NCBI GenBank assembly: GCA_038030265.1
Contig: CM075938.1
Coordinates: forward strand, 45,377,189 to 45,441,188
DNA: 64,000 bases
DNA from: Corythucha ciliata
Lineage: Eukaryota; Arthropoda; Insecta; Hemiptera; Tingidae
Direction: 5' to 3'
Position 1 is the stretch's first letter, and the number at the start of each line of letters is the position of its first letter. Positions 51,035-63,576 of this stretch are shown one piece after another. Below the pieces are notes generated by a model, which did no database searches, was not told where the DNA came from, and worked only from the letters and a program-made list of their open reading frames with translations. A program made the translations under genes and the position numbers.

Positions 51035-51485
51035 ATGTTGTGGCTTTGTCACCCACAAAACCTAATTTCGAAGCTTTTGCTCGCTCCAAGTACCAATTTC
51101 GCCGAATTGATTTAAAAAACAAAAAACAATTTTCCAAGGTTGACTACCATTGAAAAATCCAACTTCACGAAATCGACCTGTTGAGAAAGCAAGTTTCTGG
51201 GGTTTCGGTCCTTCATAATTGAAATTCCGCTGGTTTGGCCCTTCCGAAGACCTAATTTCGCCGTTTTTGGGCCCTCACAGAAAACAATTTGACAGTTTTG
51301 ACTAATTCCAAGAACCATTTCACGTTTGGATAGTTAATAAAACAAGGCATTCATCTGGTTTGCCTCTTTCGGGAACCAAATTTCGCAGGATTGGCTCCCT
51401 TCCAGATCAAAATGTCCCACAGTCGCCCTAATAAACTGATTTCACGCGATTGCGATCAACTTGGCGCGTCCTGCTCCTTCGAACC
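51035..51485 (-). repeat. Family C array, reverse orientation
   Basis: Units such as GCCTCTTTCGGGAACCAAAT and TTTCGCAGGATTGGC, with TTTGGCCCTTT spacers. Confidence 0.75.
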
Positions 51486-52069
51486 CGTTTTACTGCTACC
51501 CATGCGTGTGAGAGAGATATAGTAGAGAAAAAAAAGGCGTCATCAGAATCAGAAAGCACTGCAACTGTGTGGTTGCGCCGCTAAGAGCGCGTGTTCCCTT
51601 TATGGTCCCCTTAGATAAGACCCTGACCGCTTGGATCAAAAGTTTCCCCACTTCTTACTATAGCCCCCAACAATAAAACGGCAAGGGTTGGTCTTGAACA
51701 TTTTTCAAAAAAATCTTGGTCACTCAAACAGACTTTGTATAGTTCCCCTACTCATGTTTTGCGTTCTCCAACAATATTTAGGCACTCAACATTTTGTAGA
51801 AAAAAAGTTAAAAAGATATTTTTAAACGTAATATAATGAATTGATGGCCACGGGCCACTGCGAAAGCCGTTGGTGGCCACTTTGTGGGCCGCGCGAGCTC
51901 TGGGTTAGCCCCCGCTGGGCTATTACATCCTCAGAAACGCATAAAATAGTTTGGAATCCATCAAATTCACCCGCACCCACCCACCCCCTCCGGACCACTT
52001 GCTCGTGCAGCATGGACAACTAAAATTCAGCTGTGTGTGATCACTTTTAAACAATTTTTGCGACTTGAA
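51486..52069. other. No gene recognised
   Basis: Unique-looking spacer with frequent purine-rich patches; no features supported. Confidence 0.35.
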
Positions 52070-52420
52070 GTTTTTTCTTTATTTTAGCCGCTAAATTAGA
52101 GCATTTTCTCAAACTTGATCGTAAAACTAATTCGAGAAATCACGAATTGGAGCATTTTTTCAATTTTAGCGACTTTTTAAGCTGCGAATGAGCGTTTTTC
52201 CTCAATTCCAACCGAGAGAATCAGCGCTTTAACTCAGTTTTGTTGCAAAGAGTTTTTATTTTTAATTTTAGCCCTGAAGTGGCGCTTTACCTCAATTTTA
52301 ACCAAAAGTAACGTTTTTTTTACTTTTTTTTTTTCCTTTTCAATTTTAATCACTTAGTCAAATATAACGCATTTTCTTATTTCCAGCAATGAATTGACGC
52401 TTTTTTTCATCCCCAGCCAC
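52070..52420 (-). repeat. Family A array, reverse orientation
   Basis: Units of the CAATTTTAGCCGCTAAATTA type, more diverged than in the larger arrays. Confidence 0.75.
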
Positions 52421-52612
52421 TATAATGCCGACAGTCACAGCCGTCGAGAGACTAACCGTAAACCGTCTATCAGCCTCTACATCTCTATAGGGGGTGGGTG
52501 GTCCGAGATCGAGAAGGTGATAAATAACATACAAGCCTGTATTTTGGGGCTCCAGAGGCTCAATTTCAAATTTTTCATTGGAATTATCTGTCTCCAGGAA
52601 CTTGCAACTTTC

Positions 52613-52762
52613 TAATGGTGCTTTCAATTTACATAAAATTCCGCTCTGGATCCGAGCAATTCCACCCGTTTTCTCCGTAAACACATGATATAATTCAGAG
52701 AAGACGAGTGGAAATGCTCGGTTTCAGAGCGGAATTTCATGCAAATGGAAAACGCTATAAGA
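52613..52762. mobile_element. Foldback MITE-like palindrome
   Basis: Arms AAATTCCGCTCTG...CCGAGCA (from 52636) and TGCTCGG...CAGAGCGGAATTT (to 52737) are near-perfect complements. Pairing continues more weakly to about 52613 and 52762. No target duplication identified. Confidence 0.65.
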
Positions 52763-52779
52763 AAACATTGACAGTAATG

Positions 52780-53215
52780 TGGGGAGAATTGAGAGTTTTG
52801 AACGTTGAAATTGACAGTTTCGAGGGAAACCGGCAGTTTCTCGAACAAAATATACAGTTAATTACCGTTTTTAACGGTAACTATAACCGTAACTATACCG
52901 TTTTTAACGGTAACAGTTTTTAACGGTAAAATTGACATTCGCAGGACGAAATTGACAGTTCGAAGGACGAAATTGACCGTTTCAAGGACGAAATTTACAG
53001 TTTATATAACGGTTTTGACATTTATAGGATGAAATTGACAGTCCAAGGACAAAATTTACAGTTTTGAATGACGAAATTTACATTTCCAGGATGGAATTGA
53101 CAGTTACAAGGACGAAATTTACAGTTTATAGGGCGAAATTGACAGTTTTTAACGACAGAATTGATATTTCTAGGGCCAAATTGACAGTTTCGAAGACGAA
53201 ATTGGCAGTTTGGAC
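52780..53215 (+). repeat. Family D array, about 26-base unit
   Basis: Units of GAAATTGACAGTTTC-AAGGAC. The left part contains short interleaved repeats of AACGGTAACTATAACCGT type (about 52864-52928). Family A follows directly. Confidence 0.85.
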
Positions 53216-53345
53216 GTGTTTATTGATTTGTACCGTGAATTAGTATTTATCCAAGTTTTAGCCGTGAAGTAGCGCTTTTCCATAATAATAACAGAGATTT
53301 ATTGAATTCTGGCCATGAATTAGTGCTTTTTCTCATCTTTAGGTA
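53216..53345 (-). repeat. Family A units, reverse orientation
   Basis: Three or four units (AGTTTTAGCCGTGAAGTAGC type) directly after family D. Confidence 0.65.
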
Positions 53346-55340
53346 CGGGTATGATGCCTCCAGAAGCCACTTTGAACGAGAGGAGAGCCTTGGAAAAACG
53401 TTTAAAATCAGTCGAAATAAAATTTGTCAATCTGAGAGACACAACTTTGGGACTTGGGAGCCACTGTGCAGTAGATTGAGAGCATTTCGGGTTTCCTAAA
53501 AATGAAAAAAAATCACCCCGTATTTCGAAGAAATGCATGCATTGCGTTGACCCGTGCGCGGGAGTGAATCGCTTCTTATTGGACGAAGGAGTTAGTCGAA
53601 ATTTACAATCGCGACAAAAGATGACCTATATCCTATATCTTTGTAAGAAGTCTTGCCTGGGGCGTCCAGAAGCCTGAAACAGGCTTTGTTGTACTAAGAA
53701 AACGTTCCGTCATACGTATTGCTTTGTTAAAAAATTGAAAGTTAATAGAAATAATCAACATTAACCGTTGAAGAGCAACTAATGCTCCCTTTTTATTCAC
53801 ATTGCCTTGACTTTTTTTCAATCAGAGGGGGCCAGGAAAAGAGATTAATTGAAATGCACGGGTATCACGCGCATATTCGTGTTGCATTTAGATAAAAACC
53901 AAGTACCTACATTTTTTCATAAATGAAATACACTAAACCTATAAATTTATAAATAAATTAGTATGATTCACATAATATCTAAAGGTAAATTATTACACCA
54001 ATCACCCCAGAAAAACAGTGTAAAGCATTCATGATCATGACTCGAGAACTAAATCTGACGGGACGTGGTGAAAACATACGAACGTTTACATTTTTCTGTG
54101 TGTATTTTCACCCGTCCTGCTCCTGCTCCATAATACCTCCCCTTGTCAACTAAATAGAAACAAACGACTAACGTCATTATATTATGATATGAGAGAGAAT
54201 GCCCAACATCGGACTAAGGCTTTCCCGTTAAACGAACGGCTTTCCTTCGGCGTTAAACACCGCCTCCTGCAGACCGCGTCCATCGCATTCCTGACGAATC
54301 GACACTATATACAGCTTGTACGTGAGAGCTTCCTCTCCTCCACACACAACACGGCCTCCTCTAGTGAAGAACAAAAAACAAAAAGAAACGATTGCACCTT
54401 GCAATTACACGCTATTCTTGCGTTGGAGCTGCATTGCACAATGCGAATAATAAGAGGGCTGGCTATAACGTTGTAAGGTGTTTGAATTGTGAGCCTAGTC
54501 GCGTTCACAAAACTTTTTAAACGCGTTATTAATATTATACGGGGAAAAAGAAAGCATTTTATGCAAAAGAGGCTGGCGGTAATCATAGCTTGGAGAAAAA
54601 GTGTATTAAACTCACGCAAAGTCACAGTTTCAACCTTGAGCTCTCGTTTTCCTTCTTTCTTCACGTTAATAGCCTTTTTTTTAGCTATCGAACTCGATTC
54701 TGAGAATCTTTCAATTCTAATGAACTGCGTGATCCATCTAAATCACTTTAAGAGTGAAATCACGATGAGAAGACAACCCCAAAAACTACACGGTCGGTGT
54801 AAAGGGGTGATGGTGCTACAGTATTCGAAGTGTGAAATCAGTTGATGCAATTTTATAACGTACATTTTGTTATTTATGAAAGCGAAACCATTGGGAAGGA
54901 AGTGCAGTGTGAAGGATGGGGCAGAGAGAGAGGGGCCATAATATTGGAAAAGTCCTCGAAAGTTTCACTCGACGATTCAGGCCAGTTATTAAATTAAACA
55001 TAATACAAAGTATTAGAATAATGCTCGAGAAAGTGAAAAATGCAATCTTTATTTTGATTGACAACAGTGCAACTCTTGAGACATGCTGTTCTTTTTCGTG
55101 CATTCTGCATGGTAAAAGGCCTGTTCCAGTTCAGGAACATGTTCGAAGTATGAGCCAACTACTGTACAACCGAGTGAACGCATCGTCCATCTTGGGGTAA
55201 GAAGACTCATGAAACTCTACGTGAATGGAGGTGGTGGAAATATTATGCAAAAGTCCAAGAGGCCTTTGAGGTGAGGCGAAATTATTCCCTAGCACGCATG
55301 TCGGGCCTATCAGTGCCCTAAAATGACAATGCGTTCGCCA
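53346..55340. other. Stretch without recognised gene
   Basis: AT-rich, unique-looking. Three open frames of 94-118 codons on the plus strand (54189-54476, 54489-54845, 54916-55200) have no recognised domain and appear unrelated. Confidence 0.35.
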
Positions 55341-55365
55341 AGGTTTATAGGTTCTCTAGTTCGGA

Positions 55366-55440
55366 GCAGAGTTTCCGTGGGAACAGCCAATACAATTCAA
55401 GATGATTACATTTTATTGACTGTTCCCATGGCAACTCTGC
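55366..55440. mobile_element. 75-bp palindrome, probable MITE core
   Basis: Arms GCAGAGTTTCCGTGGGAACA and TGTTCCCATGGCAACTCTGC surround a short loop. Weaker complementarity continues outward (AGGTT..., ...AGACCT) to about 55341-55461. Downstream, about 55490-55650 is a diverged copy of the 20.2-20.9 kb repeat and includes G11 at 55582-55592. Confidence 0.65.
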
Positions 55441-55734
55441 ACACCTGGCTGGAACAGACCTAATACCGCATCAACAAGAAGCGGGATGAATGGGGAAATT
55501 CGAGATGCGTCGGTCCGTTGGAAGTTGTCTGTGACCAGTTGACAGACCCAGAATGGACCGTCCGTCCGCCCCTCTTAAAGAGGGGGGGGGGGCAGAATGA
55601 GCGCTTCATGATGTTAGTTTCGGCTGCTGCTCTCACTCCAGAGCACTGACGGACCGACACCTATCGGGGCCCAGGGCCGAAATCTCTATGAGGCCCCATA
55701 GTCACTAATAAACAAGAAATATAATGTTCACGTA

Positions 55735-56180
55735 GCGTCAAATTATGGATTTCCCCTTAATTTAGTCACAAATTAGCACTATATCCTATCCGCCAATCAG
55801 CGTTTATGCTCAATTTAAGCCGCAAATTTGATGTTTTCTCAATTTTAGTCTTCAAAAAGCACTTTTCGTCAATTTTACCCGCGAATTTTGCCTGCAAGTA
55901 ACGTGTTTCTCAGTTGTAGCCGGGAGGCAGCGGATGTTTTTACACCTATTGCAATTCCCAATGTTAGCCACAAAGTTGCCTTCAGAATCCGCGAATTCGA
56001 ACATTTTCAATTTTACCCACGAATTAGACCTTTTCTACACTTTGTCGACGAATTAGTGAGTTTCCTCCATTTTAGCCGCGAATTGGAATTTTCCTTAATT
56101 TTTGCTGCAAATTAGCGATGTTTTACCTTTCTAGCAGCGAATCAGCACTTGTTCTCAATTTGAGCAGCAGATTAGCGCAG
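55735..56180 (-). repeat. Family A array, reverse orientation
   Basis: Units with CAATTTTAGCCGCGAATTGG, including a GCCTTCAGAATCCGCG variant near 55978. It is interrupted at 56180 by a block starting CAGGGGCGGTTTTATGG with G11 (56196-56206). Confidence 0.85.
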
Positions 56181-56389
56181 GGGCGGTTTTATGGTGGGGG
56201 GGGGGGCGATCGATACCCCAGTCAGCTGATCCACCCTTAAAGAAACGAAAGGTGTATAAAAAGGGAAGGAGAAGGGAAAGTTAAGAGATACCAATGGGAG
56301 GGAAAGCAAATCAGATATACAGATCCGAAATCGGCCGATCTGGGAAATCGGAAAATAATTTACTTTTGTATTAATATTGGTACTACCAA

Positions 56390-57300
56390 TTTGCGGACAA
56401 ATTAGTGAAATTGGCTTTTGAAGGAGCCAAATCTGAGACATTTGATTACGGAAGAGCGAAGATAGGGTGAAATTGTGGTTTGAAATAGCCAAACCCACGA
56501 AATTTTGCTGTTGAAAGAGCATATATCCCACGGAATTTAGGGCTTAAGAGAGCGAAATTGCCAGAAATTTGTATTCGAAGGACATGACTGCGGAGGTTTT
56601 CCGTTTGTAAATCGTCGTAACTGGCGTTTGTAATTTCCAAAATAACGAAATTTGGCTTTTCGATTTACCCAAATCCATAAATTCGGTTTTTGAAAAAGAC
56701 ATTTTAGCTTTTGAATTAGTCAAAGCTGTGAAACCGATTTTAGAAAGAGCTAGAGCCACGATATTTTTTGTTTGTGAAAGAGGAAAAACACGCGAAATTA
56801 GTGTTTGAAACAGCATAAATTCTGTTTTGAAGAAGCCAAATCCACGACATTCGGATAAGAAAGAACGAATTTCCTTGGTGACATTGTCGTCTAAAAAGGC
56901 CAGTCATGACATTTGTTTCTCGAACGAGCCAAATTAGTTTTCGCATTAACCAAAATTATAGGAAGAGCTTATGCCATGAAATTATTGGTTCATCGTAAAT
57001 CTTCAATCACCGAAATCGGGGTTTGAAAGAGCCAAATCCAAGAGATTTTGTTTTGAAAGGTCGAATGACCGCGAAATTGGGGTTTGAAAGAGCCAAACCA
57101 ACGGAGTTATGTTTTTTAGAGATCAAAAATCCCAAAAATTTGAATTTGAACAAGCTAAATGCGTAACATTTGGCTTTGAGAGGTTGAAACTTGGGTTTGA
57201 AATAGACTCAATGGCGATATTTGGTTTTACAAAGAGCCAAGCGCGCAGGATTTATTTTCGATCAGATATTGAGTCAAAACGCCACGTTTTTTGGTAGAAT
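56390..57300 (+). repeat. Family C array (largest)
   Basis: About 27 diverged units of GAAAGAGCCAAA-CGAAATT type. Confidence 0.85.
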
Positions 57301-57534
57301 GTTCTGGATTCTGCTGGGGCCGTATTCCAAGATTTTTATTTCAATCAAATCTCACACCGAATTCATCCAGATTCTTGATATCTGACTCTGCAATACAAAA
57401 CCCAGGCTTTGGGAAACAAAGACAGTGGGCTTTCGGGCTATCGTTTTTTATAAGAAAATAAAGAAATTAGGCGGGAGGGACGGTTGAGAATATTTTACCG
57501 CCACCCCCGTCACTGAGGCCTAAAACCTTCCATG

Positions 57535-58625
57535 GATTAGCGATATTTATACCTTTTTTGCAGCGAATCACATATTTTCTCAATTTGAGTTGCAAATTAT
57601 CGTTTTGATAAATTGAAGGCGGGCTAATTAGTGCTTTTTTTTAATATTAGCCACAAATTGGGGTTTTGATCATTTTTTCCTCGAATTATCATTTTTTTCT
57701 TCTTTTTTTTCCACTTTTATCAGTGGAAGCGTTTTTCTTACTTTCAGCCGCTGCTAGCTGTGAATTACAAATTTTTGTAATTTGTGTTTTCTTCAATTTT
57801 TGCTGCAAATTAGGGATGTTTCACCTTTCTAGCAGCGAATTGGCACTTTTTCTCGATTTGAGCTGCAAACTATAGCGTTTTTCTTAATTTTAGCCTTTAG
57901 CCGTGCTAGTTGGTGATTTTTCTCAATAATGACCACAAATTAGCAGTTTAAAAAAAACATTTTTGCTGTTTTTTTTTTTTTCACTTTTAGCTATGGATTA
58001 GCGCCTTTTCCCAGTTTTATGCCCGAAGTTTCCTTCAGTCACGGATTCAAATTTTCATAATTTATAGCACCGAATCAGCGTTTCTATCAATTTTAGTCAC
58101 TAATTAGCGATTTTTGTAATTTGTATCCGCAAATTATTGCTTTTTTCTAGTCTTTATCCGCGAATTAGTGATTATGTTTCCATTTCGGCCGCGAATCCCT
58201 TTGTCAGAATTTTAACCGCTTTAATTAGCTCTTTTTGTCAATTTAATTCGTGATTTTTCACAATTTTAGCAGCGATTTAATTGGTGATTTTTCTCATTAT
58301 GGGTATTCATTCTCAAAAGTTTAACATGTGCTATCGACGTAAACCCCGTTGTTTCGTATTTTTGTTGTCCAATTTCTCGTTTCTATGGACGTTTATATGG
58401 TTCATCAGTTAGCATATAAAAAATACAAGGTTTAGCATTTTTCATGAATATCGTTTCGCCTAATTTTAGCTGATAATTACCAATTTTTCTTAATTTTATG
58501 AATTACCGTTTTTCGCCATTTCAGTAGAGAATTTGCCATTTTTCTCTATTTCAGTCCTACAGTAGCCATTAGGGTGTTTTTTTTTCCTTAATAGCTGCGA
58601 TTTTTTTCACTTTTATAGCACACAC
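57535..58625 (-). repeat. Family A array, reverse orientation
   Basis: Many units of the GAATTAGCG-TTTTTCTCAATTTTAGC type, diverged, with T-runs. Confidence 0.85.
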
Positions 58626-58634
58626 AAGGGAGCT

Positions 58635-59010
58635 CTATGCGACCTGTCTAAGGCGTTCGATAGGCTTTCCACGATGTTCTCCAGTCGAAGCTCACGCATT
58701 GCAGGGTACGAGGGACTCCTCTATGCTTGATAAAAACATATCCATCAGGAAGGTCGCAAGAAGTAAAGACGGAAAGGAGAAATCTGAGTGCCGTTCACTG
58801 CGCCACGCAGTTCCTCCATCTTGGGTCCACTTCTCTTCCTCGTATTCGTGAACGATGCTACAACCGTATTTTTAACGTTTTTAAAAAAGCGTTCGTCCAC
58901 CACCACAACGTCATTTGTTTTCCTCTTTTTTGTCTGCACGGTCATAAGAAATGTTTACATCGTTGAGAACAGTTGGTCTCAACTAGAGTTACGCCTTCGC
59001 CTGCCCTCGA
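58635..59010 (+). pseudogene. Dead LINE reverse transcriptase fragment
   Basis: DLSKAFDRL (near 58640) is followed by a stop, then in another frame SSILGPLLFLVFVNDAT (near 58810-58865). These match the AFD and GP-LLF-ND blocks of non-LTR reverse transcriptases. Frameshifts and stops show it is inactive. Whether the A38 run at 59675-59712 is its tail cannot be decided. Confidence 0.7.
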
Positions 59011-59671
59011 ATCTCTAGAAGTCACAACCAACTCACGCATGCTGCAATGGTGGACCAATACCGGTCCTGGGAGTATGACAGAGTGGAAGGACTGAAGCTT
59101 TGAAGCGCCTGACAGACTTCATCCATCCTTCATGTACAGGGGCGCATCGAGTTTGACTGTGGCGTGGGTTGGTGTAGAAGATGAACAGAAAAAAATAATT
59201 TGTTAAGTCAAGAAGATACTAGATGGATATACTTTAGTGCTCTGTTTTATCCTCAGTTTGCCAGAATTAAAGGGTATTGATCAAACCGTGGTTTCATGAA
59301 GAGTTTAAAGGGAAGAAGTCAGAAGGACTCATCAGGGGAGGGAGAGGTACTTTCCGAGCTCTAATCTATAACGTAACCTTGAAATTGTGGGTAGCTAACC
59401 CAAAGAAAAGCTGAAATAAGACACTGTGTGAGCATAAAGAGTCGGTGACTCGGCGTATGGACTAAAGTGGCCTCTGGCAAATCAAGCGGTGAAACTGGAA
59501 CCGCCCCAGTTGTATAGAGAGCTATAAAAACGTAATAATAGTCCTTTTAGGTCGTTACGTCGCACATGCTTAAATGTTATGCGGTATTTCCAAATACACG
59601 TTAGACGCGTGGGCCGGTGAAAGCTGGTTTGTAATGGCTACCTAATCAATTAAAAAACGCACTCAACGATA

Positions 59672-59714
<43 letters not shown>

Positions 59715-61289
59715 ATCTAATAAGTTGGGGGAAGGATGCTAAGATGAGATGCGGTGAAAAGACAATTTTTTTCAGATTGATAATAATGGGAACATTTCTT
59801 CCCCCTCCCCTTAACAGTGCAGATCTTGCTAATTGCTTGTCCTTTATAATAATTATTTATTAAATCGGCATGATAATTACACGAACATTGTTCTATACGA
59901 GTTCCATTCCCAGGCCCCAAGACGCACCCAGAGAAAGCCCGTCGTACTATGGGAATCTCGCCCAATCTAGCAGTTTAACCAACTCGCCGACACCATAATC
60001 TCGAAACAAAAATGAAAAAATATGATCTCTTGTTCAGCGCAACAAGTGGGAAAGTAATATGGAGGATGGAGAGGATCGGTTTTCAGAAATTCTATATCGT
60101 GATTATGAACTTACCCCTAAAGTATTTTCTTGTTTTCTGCACTCTTGACCATTTAAAAAAGCAGAAAAAAAGGTAGATTTCCTTGAAAAGTTGTTTTCCT
60201 TGTTCAGTGTCGTGCGTGTATTATGTTTTATACATTTAATTCGTTATGTCACCCAAGCGGGGGGGGGGGGGGTGGCGGGCTCGTCAAAGCAATGTGGTCA
60301 TTCTCAGCGACTCGTTTCAGCATATAGTTTTACGTGATTATTATTTACTATGGAAAAAGTAAACATGGAGCGTTACCAACATTTTGTTTGGTTAAAAGGG
60401 GAAGGAAAGGAGAATCAAAATATTTGAAGGACGCTACTTATAGGAAGAAAAATGAATTTCGTAAGAACTTAGTGTATGACGTCAACGAGCAGTACCTCTT
60501 CAATTATGCATTCACTCTTTTACGAAGGAGCGACGCGAATGCAGAGCCAAAACTTGGGACTTGGAATTGGAATTACCCCACAGAAATATAATTTCCAATT
60601 ATTGTGAATTAATAGATTTTCAACAAGGAAACTAATTCCTGATCTTGGGGAATGAAAACAAACGGAAGAGATTGGTTTTAAAAACGCTCAGCATTTCTCT
60701 TTTTTTCCGAGTTATACGATCCACAGTGAACGTGAAGTGGTTAATTAATAAGGCAAGACGATATAATGTATTTTAGGCTAAGCAAGAAACGAGAAAAAAA
60801 CAAAGAAACTGTCGGGGCTGCGTGATGAAGAAAGGCGAGAGTGTAATCAATAAATAATTCATTTTATCGCTGGATTCACCTCTATAGGTGCGAATGGGTA
60901 ACGTGAACGGTTCATCTTTTCTCGGCTCCAAGTTCAATAGGGGGTGCACCTATTTGTGCGGAAAATCGTCAAACCGACGTATTCTCAAACGATTTGCGGT
61001 TCGTAGGGTCATGTCGAGATCGAGTGGCAGAGATCGTATAGTACGGAGACACCTCCGCTTCTAGAGAGTGGCCGGCCAGCTCCGTGCTCCGCTCGCCTCA
61101 AGTTCCTGTTGATGAGAGCCCTGTGAAGGTCCGAAGCGGAAAATTCCAGAAATTTGGAATTTCGCGAAAATTTCCACCTTTACGCCAGTAGATTTTAAAT
61201 CACGCTTTTATTTGCGCCCCGTGAGATCCGGATCCATGATTTGCTCAAGGGAGGGGCTTGGGATATTGTGGGCTCCCGTCTACTAGAAA
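59011..61289. other. Stretch without recognised gene
   Basis: Includes A38 (59675-59712), G14 (60259-60272) and a minus-strand tRNA-like A-box string GGCGAGTTGGTTAAACTGC near 59980 without a proper B box. A degenerate hammerhead-like string at 61109-61137 is listed under findings. Confidence 0.35.
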
Positions 61290-61690
61290 TGGTTGCACGC
61301 GCTATAAATGGCCAAACTCACCATTCGAGCGCCAAAAATGATCATTACTGACCACTCACGCCTTCTACTTGACTTGATTCCCGTCCTAAAAGCGGCTAAA
61401 CTGTCTATTCGCGCCCTCAAAATGGCTTAACAGACTATTGCCGCCTTGAAAATGACTGAACCAGCAATTCCCACTTCTAAAAAGGGCAAAACTGGCAATT
61501 CCAGCTCCAAAAACGGCAAACATGACCACTCGGACCCTTAAATGGCAAAACTGACTATTTGTGCCCTGAATATAACACACTGACTAATGGCTATTCAGCC
61601 ATTCAGTATGTTGATTCCATCTTACAAACGGCTTGAAGAACAATTCTCACGCATGAAAAATTGTCAAAACTGACTGTTTATGTCTCCGAA
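61290..61690 (+). repeat. Family B array
   Basis: Units CTATTCGCGCCCTCAAAATG and relatives; it runs straight into family A at about 61690. Confidence 0.85.
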
Positions 61691-62075
61691 ATGTTTTACC
61701 TGAATTTTATCCGCTAATCATTGATTTTTCCCAATTTTATCCGTTAATTATAGCTTTTTCCTCATTTTAGCCAAGAAGTTGCCTCCGGAAACCGGGACTT
61801 CTCATTTTCTCAATTTTCTATATATTTGCAAATGTTCTCAATTTAAACCCGTAATTAGCCATTTGTATTGCATTTTAGCCATGAATTAGCGTTTTCCCAC
61901 AGTTTAGCACTTATTCTCAAGTTAATCGGTAAATTAGCGATTTGTCTCCATTCTTGCCACTTGAACCGGTAATTAGCAGGTTTCGTAATTTTTACGGCGA
62001 TTCACTGATTTTCCTAAACCTTATCATAGAGCTCAGCCTTTTTACTCAATTTGAGTCGTGAAGTAACGTTTTACG
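61690..62075 (-). repeat. Family A array, reverse orientation, between two B arrays
   Basis: Units of the CAATTTTATCCGTTAATTAT type, with GCCTCCGGAAACCGGG at about 61780. Confidence 0.8.
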
Positions 62076-62094
62076 GCGGTCGCCGGCTCTTAAA

Positions 62095-62535
62095 GCCGTC
62101 ATTGAAGCTGACCGTTCGCGCGCCAAGAATGGCCAAGCTGACCATTTGCGCTTTGGCTTGAAGGGATCCCCTTCTCCCCCCCCCCTAATAATAGCCAAAC
62201 TGATGTTTCAGGCCTTGAAAATGGCTACACAGAGTTCGCACCCTACAATTCACTGAAATGACCGATTTGTGCCCTGTATCACTGACTATTGACGCCCATA
62301 CTGACATAATTCAGATCACTGCAATATTACCCATACTGACAGTTTCCATCGTAAAAATTGACAAACTGGCTTTTCACGTCCTAAAATTGGTATAACTGAT
62401 TCTATGCAGCATATAAATGGTTAAACAGACGATTCGCGCTTTGAAAAGTCCTAAACAGACGCATAGTTCATTTCCTGAAAATGGCAGAATGTACCATTCG
62501 CCCATCAAAAAACCCCAAACTGATGATGCGTCGCA
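62095..62535 (+). repeat. Family B array
   Basis: Units GACGATTCGCGCTTTGAAAA and relatives, with a C10 run at 62176-62185. Family A resumes directly at about 62535. Confidence 0.8.
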
Positions 62536-62835
62536 CTAATTCGCAAACTCTTGAGGCAATTTCGTGGCTTAAACTGAGGAAAAACTCTATTCTGAGGCCA
62601 AAAGTTTATAAAACGCGACAATTCACGGCTCAAATGGAGAAAAACGCCGATTTGTGGCTAAAATTGAGGGAAGTCGCTATAACCCGCGGCTAAAATTGAG
62701 AAAATGTGTTAATCCTCTGATTAAATTGAGAAAAGGCCCACTCATTCTCGGCTGAAATCGAAAAAAACGCCAACTGGCGGTTTCCAGGAGAAACTTCGTG
62801 TATAAAATTTAGAAAACGACGTAATTTAACGCTGA
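62535..62835 (+). repeat. Family A array
   Basis: Units of the TGTGGCTAAAATTGAGGGAA type, plus orientation, with the GGTTTCCAGGAG variant near 62780. Confidence 0.8.
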
Positions 62836-62837
62836 AA

Positions 62838-63286
62838 CAGGATTCACATGAGGCGGAGAGCGGAAGGCAAAAAAACCAGTGGAGGGGTTAGCGGAGTCGG
62901 TAAGAGAGTTCACATGAAGCGGTCTCCATGGTGGACGGAATCATAACCTTTCTACTGAAAGCCTCTGTGATCTGAAACCTTTCACATCTTGTTGATGGTG
63001 TTTTTCTATTAAATTTTCATTGAAATTGGAACTCATTATTATTTTAAGCTTTAACAGTTCAACGACACACAAAATAACATTGGAACCTCTACTGGCGGTT
63101 ATCAACTATCAACATTACTGTCCCCTGCGCTTGCGCGGAGCTCGACGGAACGCGGAGGCGGTTTAAACATTTCTTCCGCTGTCCGTCCCTTCCGACAACA
63201 TGGTGGTCTCCCTGTCCCAACAGCCAATCAGATTGCTTTCCGCCCTTCCGCTTTCCTCACGCGTTCCACTCCATGTGAATCCAGCT
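62838..63286. mobile_element. About 450-bp MITE with GGATTCACATG ends
   Basis: Left CAGGATTCACATGAGGCGG and right CCATGTGAATCCAG are inverted ends; the inner parts also match (AGCGGAAGG and CCTTCCGCT). No protein. The target duplication is not clear. Confidence 0.7.
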
Positions 63287-63576
63287 TAAGTAATAATAGT
63301 ATATTACGATACGAGAGCGGAAAAGTGCTGATTCCCAACGATTACAATCAGTTGCCGCCCCGACGAGACGAAGTCGAAAATCAGAACTGCTCAGATAGTT
63401 GCATCACCTGATGTACATCTGACTTCCGCCGCCACTGGACCAGGACCCTCGTTCACTGGGCTCTGCAGAGAGCCTAAAATGCCAAGGGTGGTGGGGGCAG
63501 TGGAAACTTAGTGGAATCGGGGCGGATTTCAGAAATAAAGAAAAGGAAGAAAAGATAGAAAAAAAAGAAAGATTTA

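Noticed and set aside
54189..55200. Three successive plus-strand frames of 94-118 codons
   Set aside because: Different frames, no homology I recognise, no shared splice structure.
59880..59990. Minus-strand tRNA-like sequence GGCGAGTTGGTTAAACTGC
   Set aside because: A-box-like only; no B box at the right distance and no closing acceptor stem.
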